Positions 43,476-52,970 of a stretch of 64,000 nt of DNA are shown here, in pieces. The notes under the pieces were generated by a model, which was given only the letters and a program-made list of their open reading frames with translations, searched no databases and was not told where the DNA came from. Location: the NCBI GenBank assembly GCA_937995535.1, contig CALKJU010000013.1, positions 1 to 64,000 on the forward strand, read 5' to 3'. Numbering within the stretch: position 1 is the first letter of the stretch; every line of letters starts with the position of its first letter. The translations under genes and the position numbers were made by a program. Origin of the DNA: an uncultured Alphaproteobacteria bacterium. Its GTDB lineage: Bacteria > Pseudomonadota > Alphaproteobacteria > Geminicoccales > Geminicoccaceae.

Positions 43476-44912
43476 TCAATCGAGCTCGAACCCGGCCGGG
43501 CCGGTCAGCTGACCCAGGGGTGGCGTGCCCCCGCTGCCGACATAACCCGTGGGGCTGTTCAGCCGACCCAGGAGGACGCGCTCCAGGTCGCTGGCAGCGG
43601 CAACGCGATCGGTCGGGACGGCCAGGGTCGGGGCGGAGACCGGCCGGACCAGGTAGGGTGTGACGATGATCACGAGCTCAGTCTCCTGGCGGCGGAAATT
43701 GCTCGACCGGAACAGGGTCCCGAGCACCGGGATATCGCCGAGGCCGGGCAGCTTCTCGAGATTCGTCCGGGTGGCGTCGGAAATCAGCCCGCCAATCGCG
43801 AAGCTCTGCCCGCTGCCGAGCTCGACGGTGGTCTCGGCGCGCCGCGTGCTGAGCGCCGGAATGACGAGGTTGCCGAGCTTGATGGCGCCCTTGTCGGTCA
43901 GCTCGCTGACCTCCGGGCGGACCTTCAGGCTGATCCGGCTGGGGTCGAGGACCGTCGGAGTGAATGCCAGGCTCACACCGAACTGCTTGAACTCGATGGT
44001 GATGTCGTTGTCGTCGACGCCGACCGGCACGGGAAACTCGCCACCGGCAAGGAAGCTCGCGGTCTCACCGGACAGGGCGGTCAGGTTCGGCTCCGCCAGG
44101 ACATTCACCAGACCGTCGCGTTCCAGCGCATCCATGACGCCGTCGATGTTGATGTTGTTGCCGTCGTAGGAGCCGGAGACAGCCCCGGCCGCGCCGTTGG
44201 TGTCGATGAACCGTGAGCCGATCGCGTTGCCGCCGAGGAGGGGCCTGCCGGTCGCCAGGCCGAAGACGAAGTCGCCCGGTGTCCACAGGGCTTCCCAGTT
44301 GAAGCCGATGAGCTTGAACACCTCGCGCGAGACCTCGGCGACGCGGACCCGCAGGTTGACCTGGGTGGGCCCATTGACCGAGAGGCGGTTGACGATGGTT
44401 TCCTCGGCGCCGAGGAAGCGACCGACAGCCTCGCGGAGGTCCTGCGCGACGCGCGCATCGGCGACCGCGCCGCGGAGCAGGATGCCGCCGTCGATCGAAT
44501 CGACCTCGGCGCTGCCATCGGGCGCGATCTGCGCGACGACGCGGCGCAGGGCGCCGAGGTTGTGCTCCACCACGATGTCCCGACGGAACAGGATCCGATC
44601 GCGGTCGTCGACGGCGTAAAGGCTCGTCGTGCCAGCCCGCCGGCCGAGCAGGTAGATGAGCGACGGCGAGTGAACCTGAACGTCGGCTGTGTCCGGGTCG
44701 GCGATGAACACCGCGGCCGCCCGCTGCGGCAACCGGATGACCCGGCCCTTGCGCACCTCGATGGTGAGTGGCGCGTCGGGGCTGAGCACCTCGGCCGCGG
44801 TCGACGGGAGGGCCTCCTGGGCCCGGCCGGGCGGGGCGGCGGGCACGAGCGCCAGCAGCGCCGCCAGCGCCCAGAACGCCCAACTCCGGCCGCGGCGCGA
44901 CGATGTTCTCAT
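43476..44912 (-). CDS. cpaC: Outer-membrane secretin CpaC/RcpA
   Basis: A 478-residue secretin forming the pilus exit pore. A signal peptide ends near GRAQ; the N-terminal pilotin-like N0 and BON-like region (PLTIEVRKGRVIRLP, VDSIDGGILLRGAVADARVAQDL) precedes the secretin core (about 210-440, VNVLAEPNLTALSGETASFLAGGE, VPVGVDDNDITIEFKQFG, ELVIIVTPYLV). It is typical for Tad loci. The gene lies 17 bases before cpaD and overlaps cpaB by four bases. Confidence 0.93.
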   Translation of the reverse strand: MRTSSRRGRSWAFWALAALLALVPAAPPGRAQEALPSTAAEVLSPDAPLTIEVRKGRVIRLPQRAAAVFIADPDTADVQVHSPSLIYLLGRRAGTTSLYAVDDRDRILFRRDIVVEHNLGALRRVVAQIAPDGSAEVDSIDGGILLRGAVADARVAQDLREAVGRFLGAEETIVNRLSVNGPTQVNLRVRVAEVSREVFKLIGFNWEALWTPGDFVFGLATGRPLLGGNAIGSRFIDTNGAAGAVSGSYDGNNINIDGVMDALERDGLVNVLAEPNLTALSGETASFLAGGEFPVPVGVDDNDITIEFKQFGVSLAFTPTVLDPSRISLKVRPEVSELTDKGAIKLGNLVIPALSTRRAETTVELGSGQSFAIGGLISDATRTNLEKLPGLGDIPVLGTLFRSSNFRRQETELVIIVTPYLVRPVSAPTLAVPTDRVAAASDLERVLLGRLNSPTGYVGSGGTPPLGQLTGPAGFELD

Positions 44913-45769
44913 CGAGTGATCCCCCTCTGCACGGTGAGCAGCTGTGTTTCGCCACCGCGGATCAGCGCCATCGAGCCGACCGGCTGGTTCTCAGGCAGCA
45001 GCGTCCGGGCGACCTCGTCGTCCCAAGTGAACGCGCCGGCCGGATCGCGGCCTGGGTCGGATGCTCCGTCCTGCGCCAAGCTGCGCAGGCTCAACGAGAG
45101 GCGGCCGAGATCGGCGACGAGCGCCACCTTCTCGGCCTCGGCAGGTGTCACCTGGAGGGTTGCCGTCTTGCCCTGGCCGGAAGTCAGATCCTCGGTCGCC
45201 GTGGCGCTCAGGCGCCGACCGATGGCGATCACGCGGACGTCCTGCAGGACGGTCTCGCTCACGCGACGGACGGCCTGCTGATCCTCGCCCCCGATGGTCT
45301 GCGTGACGATCACGTCGACCCGGTCCCCAGGCAGTACGAGCCCGGCATTGCCGGAAGCCTCGTCGATCGGCAGCGACACGGCGCGGGTGCCGGGCTCCAG
45401 CACGGCGGCGAGAAAGCCCCGCTCGCCGGGCTTGACGAGGAGCGCCGCAGTGACCGGCTGGCCCGCCGCGATCTCGCGCCGGACCACGGCACCGGCGAGG
45501 CTCGTGGGATCGGCCGAGCCCTCCACGAGATAACCGTCCGGGGTCGCCACGTCGGGCCACTCCTGCCAGCGGAAGAGGTCGGGCTGGACGAACTCGCCGG
45601 TGCGCAGATCGCGTACCGCGACCAGCACCGCCTTGGTCGGCCGCGGCGGTGCCTCGGCGACGACCTCGACGGAGCGGCGCTGACTCTCGAGCCAGCTTCG
45701 CGCGAGCAGGGCTGCACCGCCGGCGAGGGCGAGCGCGATGATCGGCAGGACGATGCGACGGGCGGACAT
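44909..45769 (-). CDS. cpaB: Flp pilus assembly protein CpaB/RcpC
   Basis: A 286-residue periplasmic protein anchored by an N-terminal helix (VLPIIALALAGGAALLARSWL). It has an SAF domain (KAVLVAVRDLRTGEFVQPDLF) and the RcpC-type C-terminal domain (PGDRVDVIVTQTIGG, LTVQRGI at the end). It associates with the secretin and may bind peptidoglycan. ATG 45769; stop shared with the cpaC start by four bases; 13 bases downstream of cpaA. Confidence 0.92.
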   Translation of the reverse strand: MSARRIVLPIIALALAGGAALLARSWLESQRRSVEVVAEAPPRPTKAVLVAVRDLRTGEFVQPDLFRWQEWPDVATPDGYLVEGSADPTSLAGAVVRREIAAGQPVTAALLVKPGERGFLAAVLEPGTRAVSLPIDEASGNAGLVLPGDRVDVIVTQTIGGEDQQAVRRVSETVLQDVRVIAIGRRLSATATEDLTSGQGKTATLQVTPAEAEKVALVADLGRLSLSLRSLAQDGASDPGRDPAGAFTWDDEVARTLLPENQPVGSMALIRGGETQLLTVQRGITR

Positions 45770-45782
45770 GGCCGGCAGCCTT

Positions 45783-46286
45783 TCAGGCGAAGGTGGTCAT
45801 GAGCCAGACCCAGACGGCGCCACCCGCGATGGCAACGCCGTAAGGCACGCCGGCCGTCGCGCCGGGCGTACCGACCCGCGTCCGGCTCCCGGCGACGGTC
45901 GCAGCAGCCGTGGTGGCCGGCTGGCCCCGGCCAATCTGCCAGAGCGCGAGCAGCGCCAGCCCACCGCCGAGTAGCGCGGTAGCGCCGAGCAGGGTGACGA
46001 GCCGCTGCGGCCCGGCCCAGATCGCCACCGCGGCGAGCAGCTTGGCGTCGCCGCCGCCGAGGAGGCGCGCCTGCCAGGCGAGCATCCCGGTCAAGAGGAG
46101 GGAGAGCCCGGCGATCGCCGAGCCTAGCAGCCGTTGCGTCAGCGCCGCCTCGACGAGGGCGAGGAACGCGATGGCGAGGCAATGCGAATTGGGTATCCTG
46201 CGGTGTTGCCAGTCCTGCCAGGCGGCGTGCCCGAGGAGGGCCGCGACGGGAAGGCCGAGCCCGGCGACGAGCCACGCAGCATCCAT
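45783..46286 (-). CDS. cpaA: Type IV prepilin peptidase CpaA/TadV
   Basis: A 167-residue A24-family membrane aspartyl protease. It cleaves the short leader of Flp pilin. The two catalytic aspartates are in WQDWQHRRIPN and LGGGDAKLLAA (GxGD motif). About five membrane helices; no N-methylase domain. ATG 46286 has GGGGAGATT upstream. It is separated from flp by 151 bases, which contain a strong hairpin. Confidence 0.9.
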   Translation of the reverse strand: MDAAWLVAGLGLPVAALLGHAAWQDWQHRRIPNSHCLAIAFLALVEAALTQRLLGSAIAGLSLLLTGMLAWQARLLGGGDAKLLAAVAIWAGPQRLVTLLGATALLGGGLALLALWQIGRGQPATTAAATVAGSRTRVGTPGATAGVPYGVAIAGGAVWVWLMTTFA

Positions 46287-46378
46287 CCGAAATCTCCCCT
46301 TGCTCGGCGGCACCGTGCGCGCTTGAGGTCGGCCTACAGCTCGGGCGGCCCGGCGCGGCCTCGCGGCGCTCGGCGCGA

Positions 46379-46419
46379 CGGGGCCCGGCGCAGCGGAGCG
46401 GATCCGCCCCCGGGCCCCG
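46379..46419 (-). promoter_or_regulatory. Strong hairpin between flp and cpaA
   Basis: A perfect 10-bp inverted repeat, CGGGGCCCGG at 46379-46388 and CCGGGCCCCG at 46410-46419, encloses a GCGGATCCGC palindrome at 46398-46407. It begins about 20 bases after the flp stop in the transcript. No U-rich tract follows, so a classical intrinsic terminator is not shown. It may reduce read-through or protect the short flp message, giving much more pilin than assembly protein. That role is inferred. Confidence 0.55.
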
Positions 46420-46437
46420 CAGCGTCGTGTCGGACGA

Positions 46438-46608
46438 TCAGCCGGCGCCGCCGAGCTCGGTGGCGATCGTCGTGAAGGTGGTGATCAGGTTGTCGCCGAG
46501 GGTGCCGAGGATGCCGATGATGGCGACCGAGACGAGGGCCGCGATCAGGCCGTATTCGATGGCCGTGGCGCCGGCCTCGTCGGCGACGAAGCGACGAAGG
46601 AAGCTCAT
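46438..46608 (-). CDS. flp: Flp-type pilin
   Basis: A 56-residue prepilin. The short leader ends before the cleavage site in the FVADEAGATAIEYGLIAALV segment, which carries the conserved glutamate and tyrosine of Flp pilins; the hydrophobic helix runs on to about residue 45. It is the major subunit of the Tad pilus. ATG 46608 has GGAGACACTCCC upstream. First gene of the operon, divergent from the phaC-like gene. Confidence 0.93.
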   Translation of the reverse strand: MSFLRRFVADEAGATAIEYGLIAALVSVAIIGILGTLGDNLITTFTTIATELGGAG

Positions 46609-46662
46609 GGGAGTGTCTCCTGCTGAGTGAGCCCGCAACATCGCCAGTCTCGCGCCCCTTCG

Positions 46663-46678
46663 CTAACATCCGGTTAAC
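46663..46678 (-). promoter_or_regulatory. CtrA-like binding box upstream of flp
   Basis: On the minus strand the sequence reads TTAA-CCGGATG-TTAG, matching the CtrA consensus TTAA-N7-TTAA with one mismatch, 55-70 bases upstream of the flp ATG. CtrA activates pilA in Caulobacter, so cell-cycle control of this pilus is plausible. The site could also serve the divergent phaC-like gene. Confidence 0.45.
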
Positions 46679-46737
46679 GGCATGAAACCGAGGCCAGGCC
46701 GGCGCGGTCGGCTGTCGCGCGCCGGTGCCCATCGGCA

Positions 46738-47874
46738 ATGAGGCAAGCGAACCCGGCTCCGGCCGCCGCGGCGCCCGCGACGCCGGACGCGACGGCGCCG
46801 CCGGGCGGGCGGACCGGACCGCACCCGCTGCCGTTCTATCTGGCACTGGCGGGCGCGGACGGGGCGGCGGCCATGTGGCGAGGCGCGCACACGCTGGAGC
46901 GGTTCGTCGCCGGCGTGCGGGCCTACTGGCGTCACCCGCTGCCGCGCCCGCGGCAACGCGGGACACCGGTCGCCGCCTTCGGTAGCGCGCGGCTCCTCGA
47001 TCTCGGCGGCTCGGGGCGGCCCGTTCTGCTCGTGCCGTCGCTGATCAACCGTGCCTACATCCTCGATCTCCTGCCGGAGCGCTCCCTGGTGCGCGCCCTG
47101 GCACGGGATGCGCGCGTGCTAATGGTCGACTGGGGCCCTCCGGACGCCGCGACGAGCGGCGCTGGCCTAGTCGAGTGCGTCGCCGGGCGCCTCGAGCCCG
47201 CCGCCGAGCTCGTCACGCGGCAGTTCGGCCGGCGCCCGATCCTGGTCGGCTATTGCATGGGTGGCCTGCTGGCCCTCGCCGCGGCCGTGCGGCGGCCGGA
47301 CCTGGTCGACGGACTGGCGCTGCTCGCGACGCCATGGGATTTCCGCCGCAGCGCGTTGCGCGCGCCGCTCGTGCGGCTCGCCACGGGCCGGCAAGGGGCG
47401 TTCGTCGCCGCGGGCCCGGAGCTACCGCGGGTACTCCTCGACCTGCTGTTCGCCACGGTCGCGCCCGAGGCGGTGATCGCCAAGTACGCCACGTTCGGCG
47501 AGCTCGATCCGGGCTCGCCGCGCGCGCGGACCTTCGTCGCGATCGAGGACTGGCTGTCCGACGGCGTGCGCGTCCCCGCCGTGATCGGGGAGGAATGCGT
47601 GGACCAATGGTATCGGCGCAACCTGCCCGCAACCGGCCGCTGGCGCCTCGGCGGCGTGCCGATTCGGCCCGACCGGCTGCGGATACCTGTGCTCGTCGCT
47701 GCCCCGCGCCATGATCGGATCGTCCCGCGTGAATCGGCGCTGGCGCTGGCGCCGGCGCTGCGCGACGTGCAGGTGCTGGAGCCGGAGAGCGGCCATGTCG
47801 GGATGATCGTCGGTGCTGGCGCACCGACCTCGCTGTGGGCGCCCTTGTCCGCCTGGCTGCGACGGTTCGCCTGA
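46738..47874 (+). CDS. Short polyhydroxyalkanoate synthase-like protein (PhaC core)
   Basis: A 378-residue alpha/beta-hydrolase. The nucleophile box is GYCMGG, with cysteine rather than serine, as in PHA synthases. The region WYRRNLPATG, then LGGVPI and PRHDRIVP, matches the PhaC region before and around the catalytic aspartate, and SGHVGMI holds the histidine. It would polymerise hydroxyacyl-CoA. Class I PhaC has a further ~200-residue N-terminal domain that is missing here; the first 30 residues are alanine/proline-rich. Near phaA and phaB, on the same strand, separated by 132 bases. Could be a paralogue of the main synthase or a related hydrolase. Confidence 0.75.
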   Translation: MRQANPAPAAAAPATPDATAPPGGRTGPHPLPFYLALAGADGAAAMWRGAHTLERFVAGVRAYWRHPLPRPRQRGTPVAAFGSARLLDLGGSGRPVLLVPSLINRAYILDLLPERSLVRALARDARVLMVDWGPPDAATSGAGLVECVAGRLEPAAELVTRQFGRRPILVGYCMGGLLALAAAVRRPDLVDGLALLATPWDFRRSALRAPLVRLATGRQGAFVAAGPELPRVLLDLLFATVAPEAVIAKYATFGELDPGSPRARTFVAIEDWLSDGVRVPAVIGEECVDQWYRRNLPATGRWRLGGVPIRPDRLRIPVLVAAPRHDRIVPRESALALAPALRDVQVLEPESGHVGMIVGAGAPTSLWAPLSAWLRRFA

Positions 47875-49182
<1,308 letters not shown>

Positions 49183-49204
49183 GCGGCAGCCGACGGCGCG
49201 GATC

Positions 49205-49231
49205 GCGGCCGGCCCGCCGCAGGCCGGCCGC
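49205..49231 (+). promoter_or_regulatory. 10-bp hairpin between phaA and phaB
   Basis: GCGGCCGGCC at 49205-49214 pairs with GGCCGGCCGC at 49222-49231 around a seven-base loop. It sits in the 84-base gap between the two genes, with no U-tract after it. It may be an mRNA stabiliser or attenuator. Structure is visible in the sequence; role is inferred. Confidence 0.45.
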
Positions 49232-49266
49232 AGCGCGACGAGGAAACCGGAACAGGGAGGACAGGG

Positions 49267-49992
49267 ATGGCCCGGGTGGCGTTGGTGACGGGTGGCAGCC
49301 GCGGCATCGGTGCCGCGATCTCGAAGGCGCTGCAGGCGCAAGGCTACAAGGTCGCGGCGAACTATGCCGGCAACGATGCGGCCGCTCAGGCGTTCAAGGA
49401 CGAGACCGGGATCCCGGTCTTCAAGTGGAGCGTCGCCGACTACGATGCCTGCGTCGCCGGCATCCGTGAGGTGGAGGCGGCGCTTGGGCCGGTCGAGGTG
49501 TTGGTCAACAATGCCGGCATCACGCGCGACGCCTTCTTCCATCGCATGACCCGCGAGCAGTGGAGCGAGGTGATCTCGACCAATCTGACCGGTCTGTTCA
49601 ACATGACGCATCCGATCTGGCCGGGGATGCGCGACCGCAAGTTCGGGCGCATCGTCAACATCAGCTCGATCAACGGCCAGAAGGGCCAAGCCGGGCAGGC
49701 CAACTACTCGGCGGCGAAGGCCGGCGACATCGGCTTCACCAAGGCGCTGGCCCAGGAAGGTGCCCGCGTTGGGATCACCGTCAACGCGATCTGCCCGGGC
49801 TACATTGGCACGGAAATGGTCCGCGCGGTCGACGAGAAGATCCTGAACGAGCGGATCCTGCCGCAGATCCCGGTCGGACGGCTCGGCGAGCCGGAGGAGG
49901 TTGCCCGCTGCGTGGTCTTCCTCGCCAGCGACGACGCCGGCTTTATCACCGGTGCGACGATCTCGGCCAATGGTGGCCAGTACATGATCTGA
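49267..49992 (+). CDS. phaB: Acetoacetyl-CoA reductase
   Basis: A 241-residue short-chain dehydrogenase. The cofactor loop is TGGSRGIG, the NNAG motif follows at about residue 80-83, and the catalytic YSAAKAG with the preceding serine of NISSINGQKGQAG is present. It reduces acetoacetyl-CoA to (R)-3-hydroxybutyryl-CoA with NADPH. The sequence INGQKGQAGQANYSA is typical of PhaB. A GGGAGG site precedes ATG 49267. Confidence 0.95.
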   Translation: MARVALVTGGSRGIGAAISKALQAQGYKVAANYAGNDAAAQAFKDETGIPVFKWSVADYDACVAGIREVEAALGPVEVLVNNAGITRDAFFHRMTREQWSEVISTNLTGLFNMTHPIWPGMRDRKFGRIVNISSINGQKGQAGQANYSAAKAGDIGFTKALAQEGARVGITVNAICPGYIGTEMVRAVDEKILNERILPQIPVGRLGEPEEVARCVVFLASDDAGFITGATISANGGQYMI

Positions 49993-50021
49993 GCCGGCGC
50001 GGGACGCGGTGCCCGGATTGC

Positions 50022-51350
50022 TCAGGCGACGCGGCGCTGCTCCCAGGCCAGGTCGCGGAACGAGCGGGCGATGACCCGCTCCGCCTCGGCCATGTAGCGG
50101 ATCTCGCTGACGGCGGCGGCGATCGACAAACCCGACGGTCCGTCGAGGTGGCCGGCGAGCGCCGAGGTCAGCGCCCCACGCAGGCGCTCCAGGACGGGTC
50201 CGCCGGTAGACGGGTCCTCGGCGACGAGCGCCACCACGAACTGACCGCGACCGAGATGGGCGGCGAGATCCTCGGCCCGAATCGCTCGCCGCAGGGCGTC
50301 GCCGGCGCGCGCGACGAGCCGACTTGCCGGACCGTGCCCATGGGCGCGACCCAGGCCATCGAGCCCGGCGAGGCACAGGACCACGATCGGCTGGCGCAAT
50401 GGCCCTTCGGCACGCGCGAACCTCTCGGCCAGATGATCGAGCAAGAACCCCTCGTGAAACAGGCCGCTCGGCGCATCCAGCGCATAGCGGGCGCCGGGGT
50501 GCCGCTCGGGCTCGCGCAGCGACCGGCGCAGACGCTGCAGGTGCCGCCAGAACTCGAAGCGCAGGCGGATCGCCTCGGGTCCATCGGACAGTGGCACGAG
50601 GTCGTCGAAGCCGGCGGCGATGGCGTCGGCGGTGCCGCCGGCATCGGGCAGGGAACCGGCGAGCAGCTTGGCACAATCGCGGGTGAGCGCGGCGAACGGG
50701 TCGCTTCCGGGCTCGACCAGCGGGGCGGCGCCGGGCTCGGCCAGCGTGACCACGAGAAGGTCGAAGCGCCGCTCCTTGAGCATGCGGCGGGCGATCGCAG
50801 CGCTGTCGGCGTAGCTGAGCGTGGCCGGTCCGACTCCGTTGGCGATCCGTACCTGCTGCTCACCCGCCGGACCGACGAGCAGAACCTCGGCACGGGGCGG
50901 CTCCGACTCGGCGCGGGCGCGCGAGCTTCGCACGGCGGGTTCGGCGTAGGTGGCGAGGAGCGCCTGACGACGCTGATGCTCGCGATGCGCCAGGGCGAGC
51001 GCCGACAGGGCCGCGACGCGCAGGCGCAGCTCGTCGTCCCGGAGGGGAAAGGCGAGCGCGTCCGCGCAGCCCAGCGCGAGCGCCTGCGAGAACACAGTGG
51101 GATCGTCCCTGCGGGCCAAGGCCGCCACCGGTGGGCCGCCGCGGCAGCGGCCGACCACCCGGCGCAGGGTGTCGAGGCCGGGCTGGCTGCCGGCGTCGAT
51201 CATCGCCAGGTCCATCGCCGCGCCGGGCTCGACAAGCTCGGCCGGGGTCAGCAGCCGGGAGGCGTACCCCCAGCGCGCCAGAATGTCGGGGAAGCCGGCG
51301 AGGCTGCCGGGAAAGGCCTCGACGATGCCGAATCGGCAAGGGCTGCGCAT
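50022..51350 (-). CDS. PleD-like response regulator with degenerate GGDEF domain
   Basis: A 442-residue protein with two receiver-like segments (about 1-110: ALARRDDPTVFSQALALGCADALAFPLRDDELR; about 155-270: LLVVTLAEPGA, AGFDDLVPL) and a C-terminal diguanylate cyclase fold (about 290-430). The active-site GGDEF is replaced by GRGQF (HLGRGQFVVALVAED), so c-di-GMP synthesis is unlikely. The receiver phosphorylation aspartates are also not obvious. It probably works as a binding or scaffold protein. The ATG 51350 was chosen over upstream GTGs; ribosome site weak. It is convergent with phaB. Confidence 0.8.
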   Translation of the reverse strand: MRSPCRFGIVEAFPGSLAGFPDILARWGYASRLLTPAELVEPGAAMDLAMIDAGSQPGLDTLRRVVGRCRGGPPVAALARRDDPTVFSQALALGCADALAFPLRDDELRLRVAALSALALAHREHQRRQALLATYAEPAVRSSRARAESEPPRAEVLLVGPAGEQQVRIANGVGPATLSYADSAAIARRMLKERRFDLLVVTLAEPGAAPLVEPGSDPFAALTRDCAKLLAGSLPDAGGTADAIAAGFDDLVPLSDGPEAIRLRFEFWRHLQRLRRSLREPERHPGARYALDAPSGLFHEGFLLDHLAERFARAEGPLRQPIVVLCLAGLDGLGRAHGHGPASRLVARAGDALRRAIRAEDLAAHLGRGQFVVALVAEDPSTGGPVLERLRGALTSALAGHLDGPSGLSIAAAVSEIRYMAEAERVIARSFRDLAWEQRRVA

Positions 51351-51466
51351 CACGTACCGCACGCTCGGAGCGACCTTCGTGCATTAGCTGCCGGCGACAG
51401 CACAGGCCAATGCGAAATAGCCGCGGTAGGGTTAAGGCTCTGCCAACGCGCGGCGACGCGCCAGGC

Positions 51467-52096
51467 TCAGCGGGTGCCGTAGATCCGGTCGCCGGCGTCA
51501 CCGAGGCCGGGGAGGATGTAACCGTGATCGTTCAGGCCCTGGTCGACGGCGGCGGTGTAGACCGGCACGTCGGGGTGTGCGCCAGTCATCCGCGCCACGC
51601 CTTCCGGGGCGGCGAGCAGGCAGGCGAAGCGGATGTCGGTGGCGCCGTCGCGCTTGACCCGCTCGACCGCGGCCACGGCGGAGTTGGCCGTTGCCAGCAT
51701 CGGATCGACGACGATCACCGGGCGCTCGGCGATGTCCGCGGGGACCTTGTAGTAATATTCGACGGGCAGGAGCGTCGCCGGGTCGCGGTAGAGCCCGATA
51801 TGGCCGACGCGCGCCGAGGGCAGCAGGTCGAGCATCCCATCGAGCAGCCCGTTGCCGGCGCGCAGGATCGACACGAGGCACAGCTTCTTGCCGGCCAGCA
51901 CCTTCGCCCGCGTCGTCATGAGCGGGGTCTCGATCTCGGTCTCGGTGAGCGCCAGGCCGCGGGTGATCTCGTAGCCGAGCAGGAGCGCCACCTCGCGCAC
52001 CAGACGGCGGAACTCGGCCGTCGGGGTCGTGCGCATCCGCATCAGCGTGAGCTTGTGCTGGACGAGCGGATGGTCGACGACCACGAGCGATGCCAT
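51467..52096 (-). CDS. upp: Uracil phosphoribosyltransferase
   Basis: A 209-residue salvage enzyme converting uracil and PRPP to UMP. The PRPP motif is [17 protein letters not shown]. The C-terminal uracil site [19 protein letters not shown] is intact. [20 protein letters not shown] is the typical N-terminus. The gene is divergent from the racemase gene across 128 bases. Confidence 0.96.
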   Translation of the reverse strand: MASLVVVDHPLVQHKLTLMRMRTTPTAEFRRLVREVALLLGYEITRGLALTETEIETPLMTTRAKVLAGKKLCLVSILRAGNGLLDGMLDLLPSARVGHIGLYRDPATLLPVEYYYKVPADIAERPVIVVDPMLATANSAVAAVERVKRDGATDIRFACLLAAPEGVARMTGAHPDVPVYTAAVDQGLNDHGYILPGLGDAGDRIYGTR

Positions 52097-52224
52097 CGGC
52101 GGCTTCCGTTGCTTGCGGGGCTTGTCCCGCGAGGCTTAGAAGACGGCACCTCGCGAGGCAATCGGCCGTGGTGGCCATCCCGCCCGGGCTTGTACCGGCG
52201 AGGAGCTGGAGCTGTCGTCCTGCC

Positions 52225-52947
52225 ATGGGCCGCGACCTGACCGTCGGCGTGATGGGCGGCCTCGGGCCCGAGGCGACGGTCGACTTCATGGCCAAGGTGA
52301 TCGCGCTCACCGACGCGGCCCGCGACCAGGATCACCTGCACCTGATCGTCGACTGCAACCCCAAGGTGCCGAACCGCAACCTGGCGATCGCCGGGAGCGG
52401 GCCGTCACCGGCCCCGGAGCTGGCGGCGATGGCTCGCCGGCTCGAACAAGCGGGCGCGGAGCTCCTTGTCATGCCGTGCAACACGGCGCACGCCTTCGTC
52501 GGCGAGATCCGCGCCGCCGCGGCCGTACCCTTCGTCAGCATCATCGAGGAGACGGTGGCGGAGCTGCGGCGGCTGCCGGAGGCGCGACGGATCGGCCTGC
52601 TGACTGCCGGGGGCTGCCGCCAGGCTCGCCTCTACGAGGGTGCGCTCGGCGCCGCGGATCTGCAGCCGGTGACCCTCGACGATGCGCAGCAAGGACGCTT
52701 CATGGAGCTGCTTTACACGATCAAGGCGGGCCGCCGCGACGCGGCCGTCGCCGACGCGATGCGGGCGCTGGCGGTCGAGCTGATCGCGGGCGGCGCCGAG
52801 GTGATCGTCGCCGGCTGCACCGAGGTGCCGCTCGTCTTGCGGGACGGCGACCTGCCGCGACCCTTGATCGACAGCACGGCCGTGCTGGCTGCGGCCACAG
52901 TCGCCTACGCCAAGCGCCGTCGGCCGCTGCCGCCGCCGCGAGGCTGA
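52225..52947 (+). CDS. Aspartate/glutamate racemase family protein
   Basis: A 240-residue two-domain racemase. The N-terminus [14 protein letters not shown] carries the substrate loop. The two catalytic cysteines are in VMPCNTAH (about residue 83) and AGCTEVPL (about 196). Such enzymes interconvert L- and D-aspartate or glutamate without PLP. The ATG 52225 is preferred; upstream in-frame residues are non-conserved. It lies 23 bases upstream of a PLP desulfhydrase and may supply or remove its D-amino acid substrate. Confidence 0.87.
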   Translation: MGRDLTVGVMGGLGPEATVDFMAKVIALTDAARDQDHLHLIVDCNPKVPNRNLAIAGSGPSPAPELAAMARRLEQAGAELLVMPCNTAHAFVGEIRAAAAVPFVSIIEETVAELRRLPEARRIGLLTAGGCRQARLYEGALGAADLQPVTLDDAQQGRFMELLYTIKAGRRDAAVADAMRALAVELIAGGAEVIVAGCTEVPLVLRDGDLPRPLIDSTAVLAAATVAYAKRRRPLPPPRG

Positions 52948-52970
52948 GCCGAGAACGAGGGAGGCCCTTC

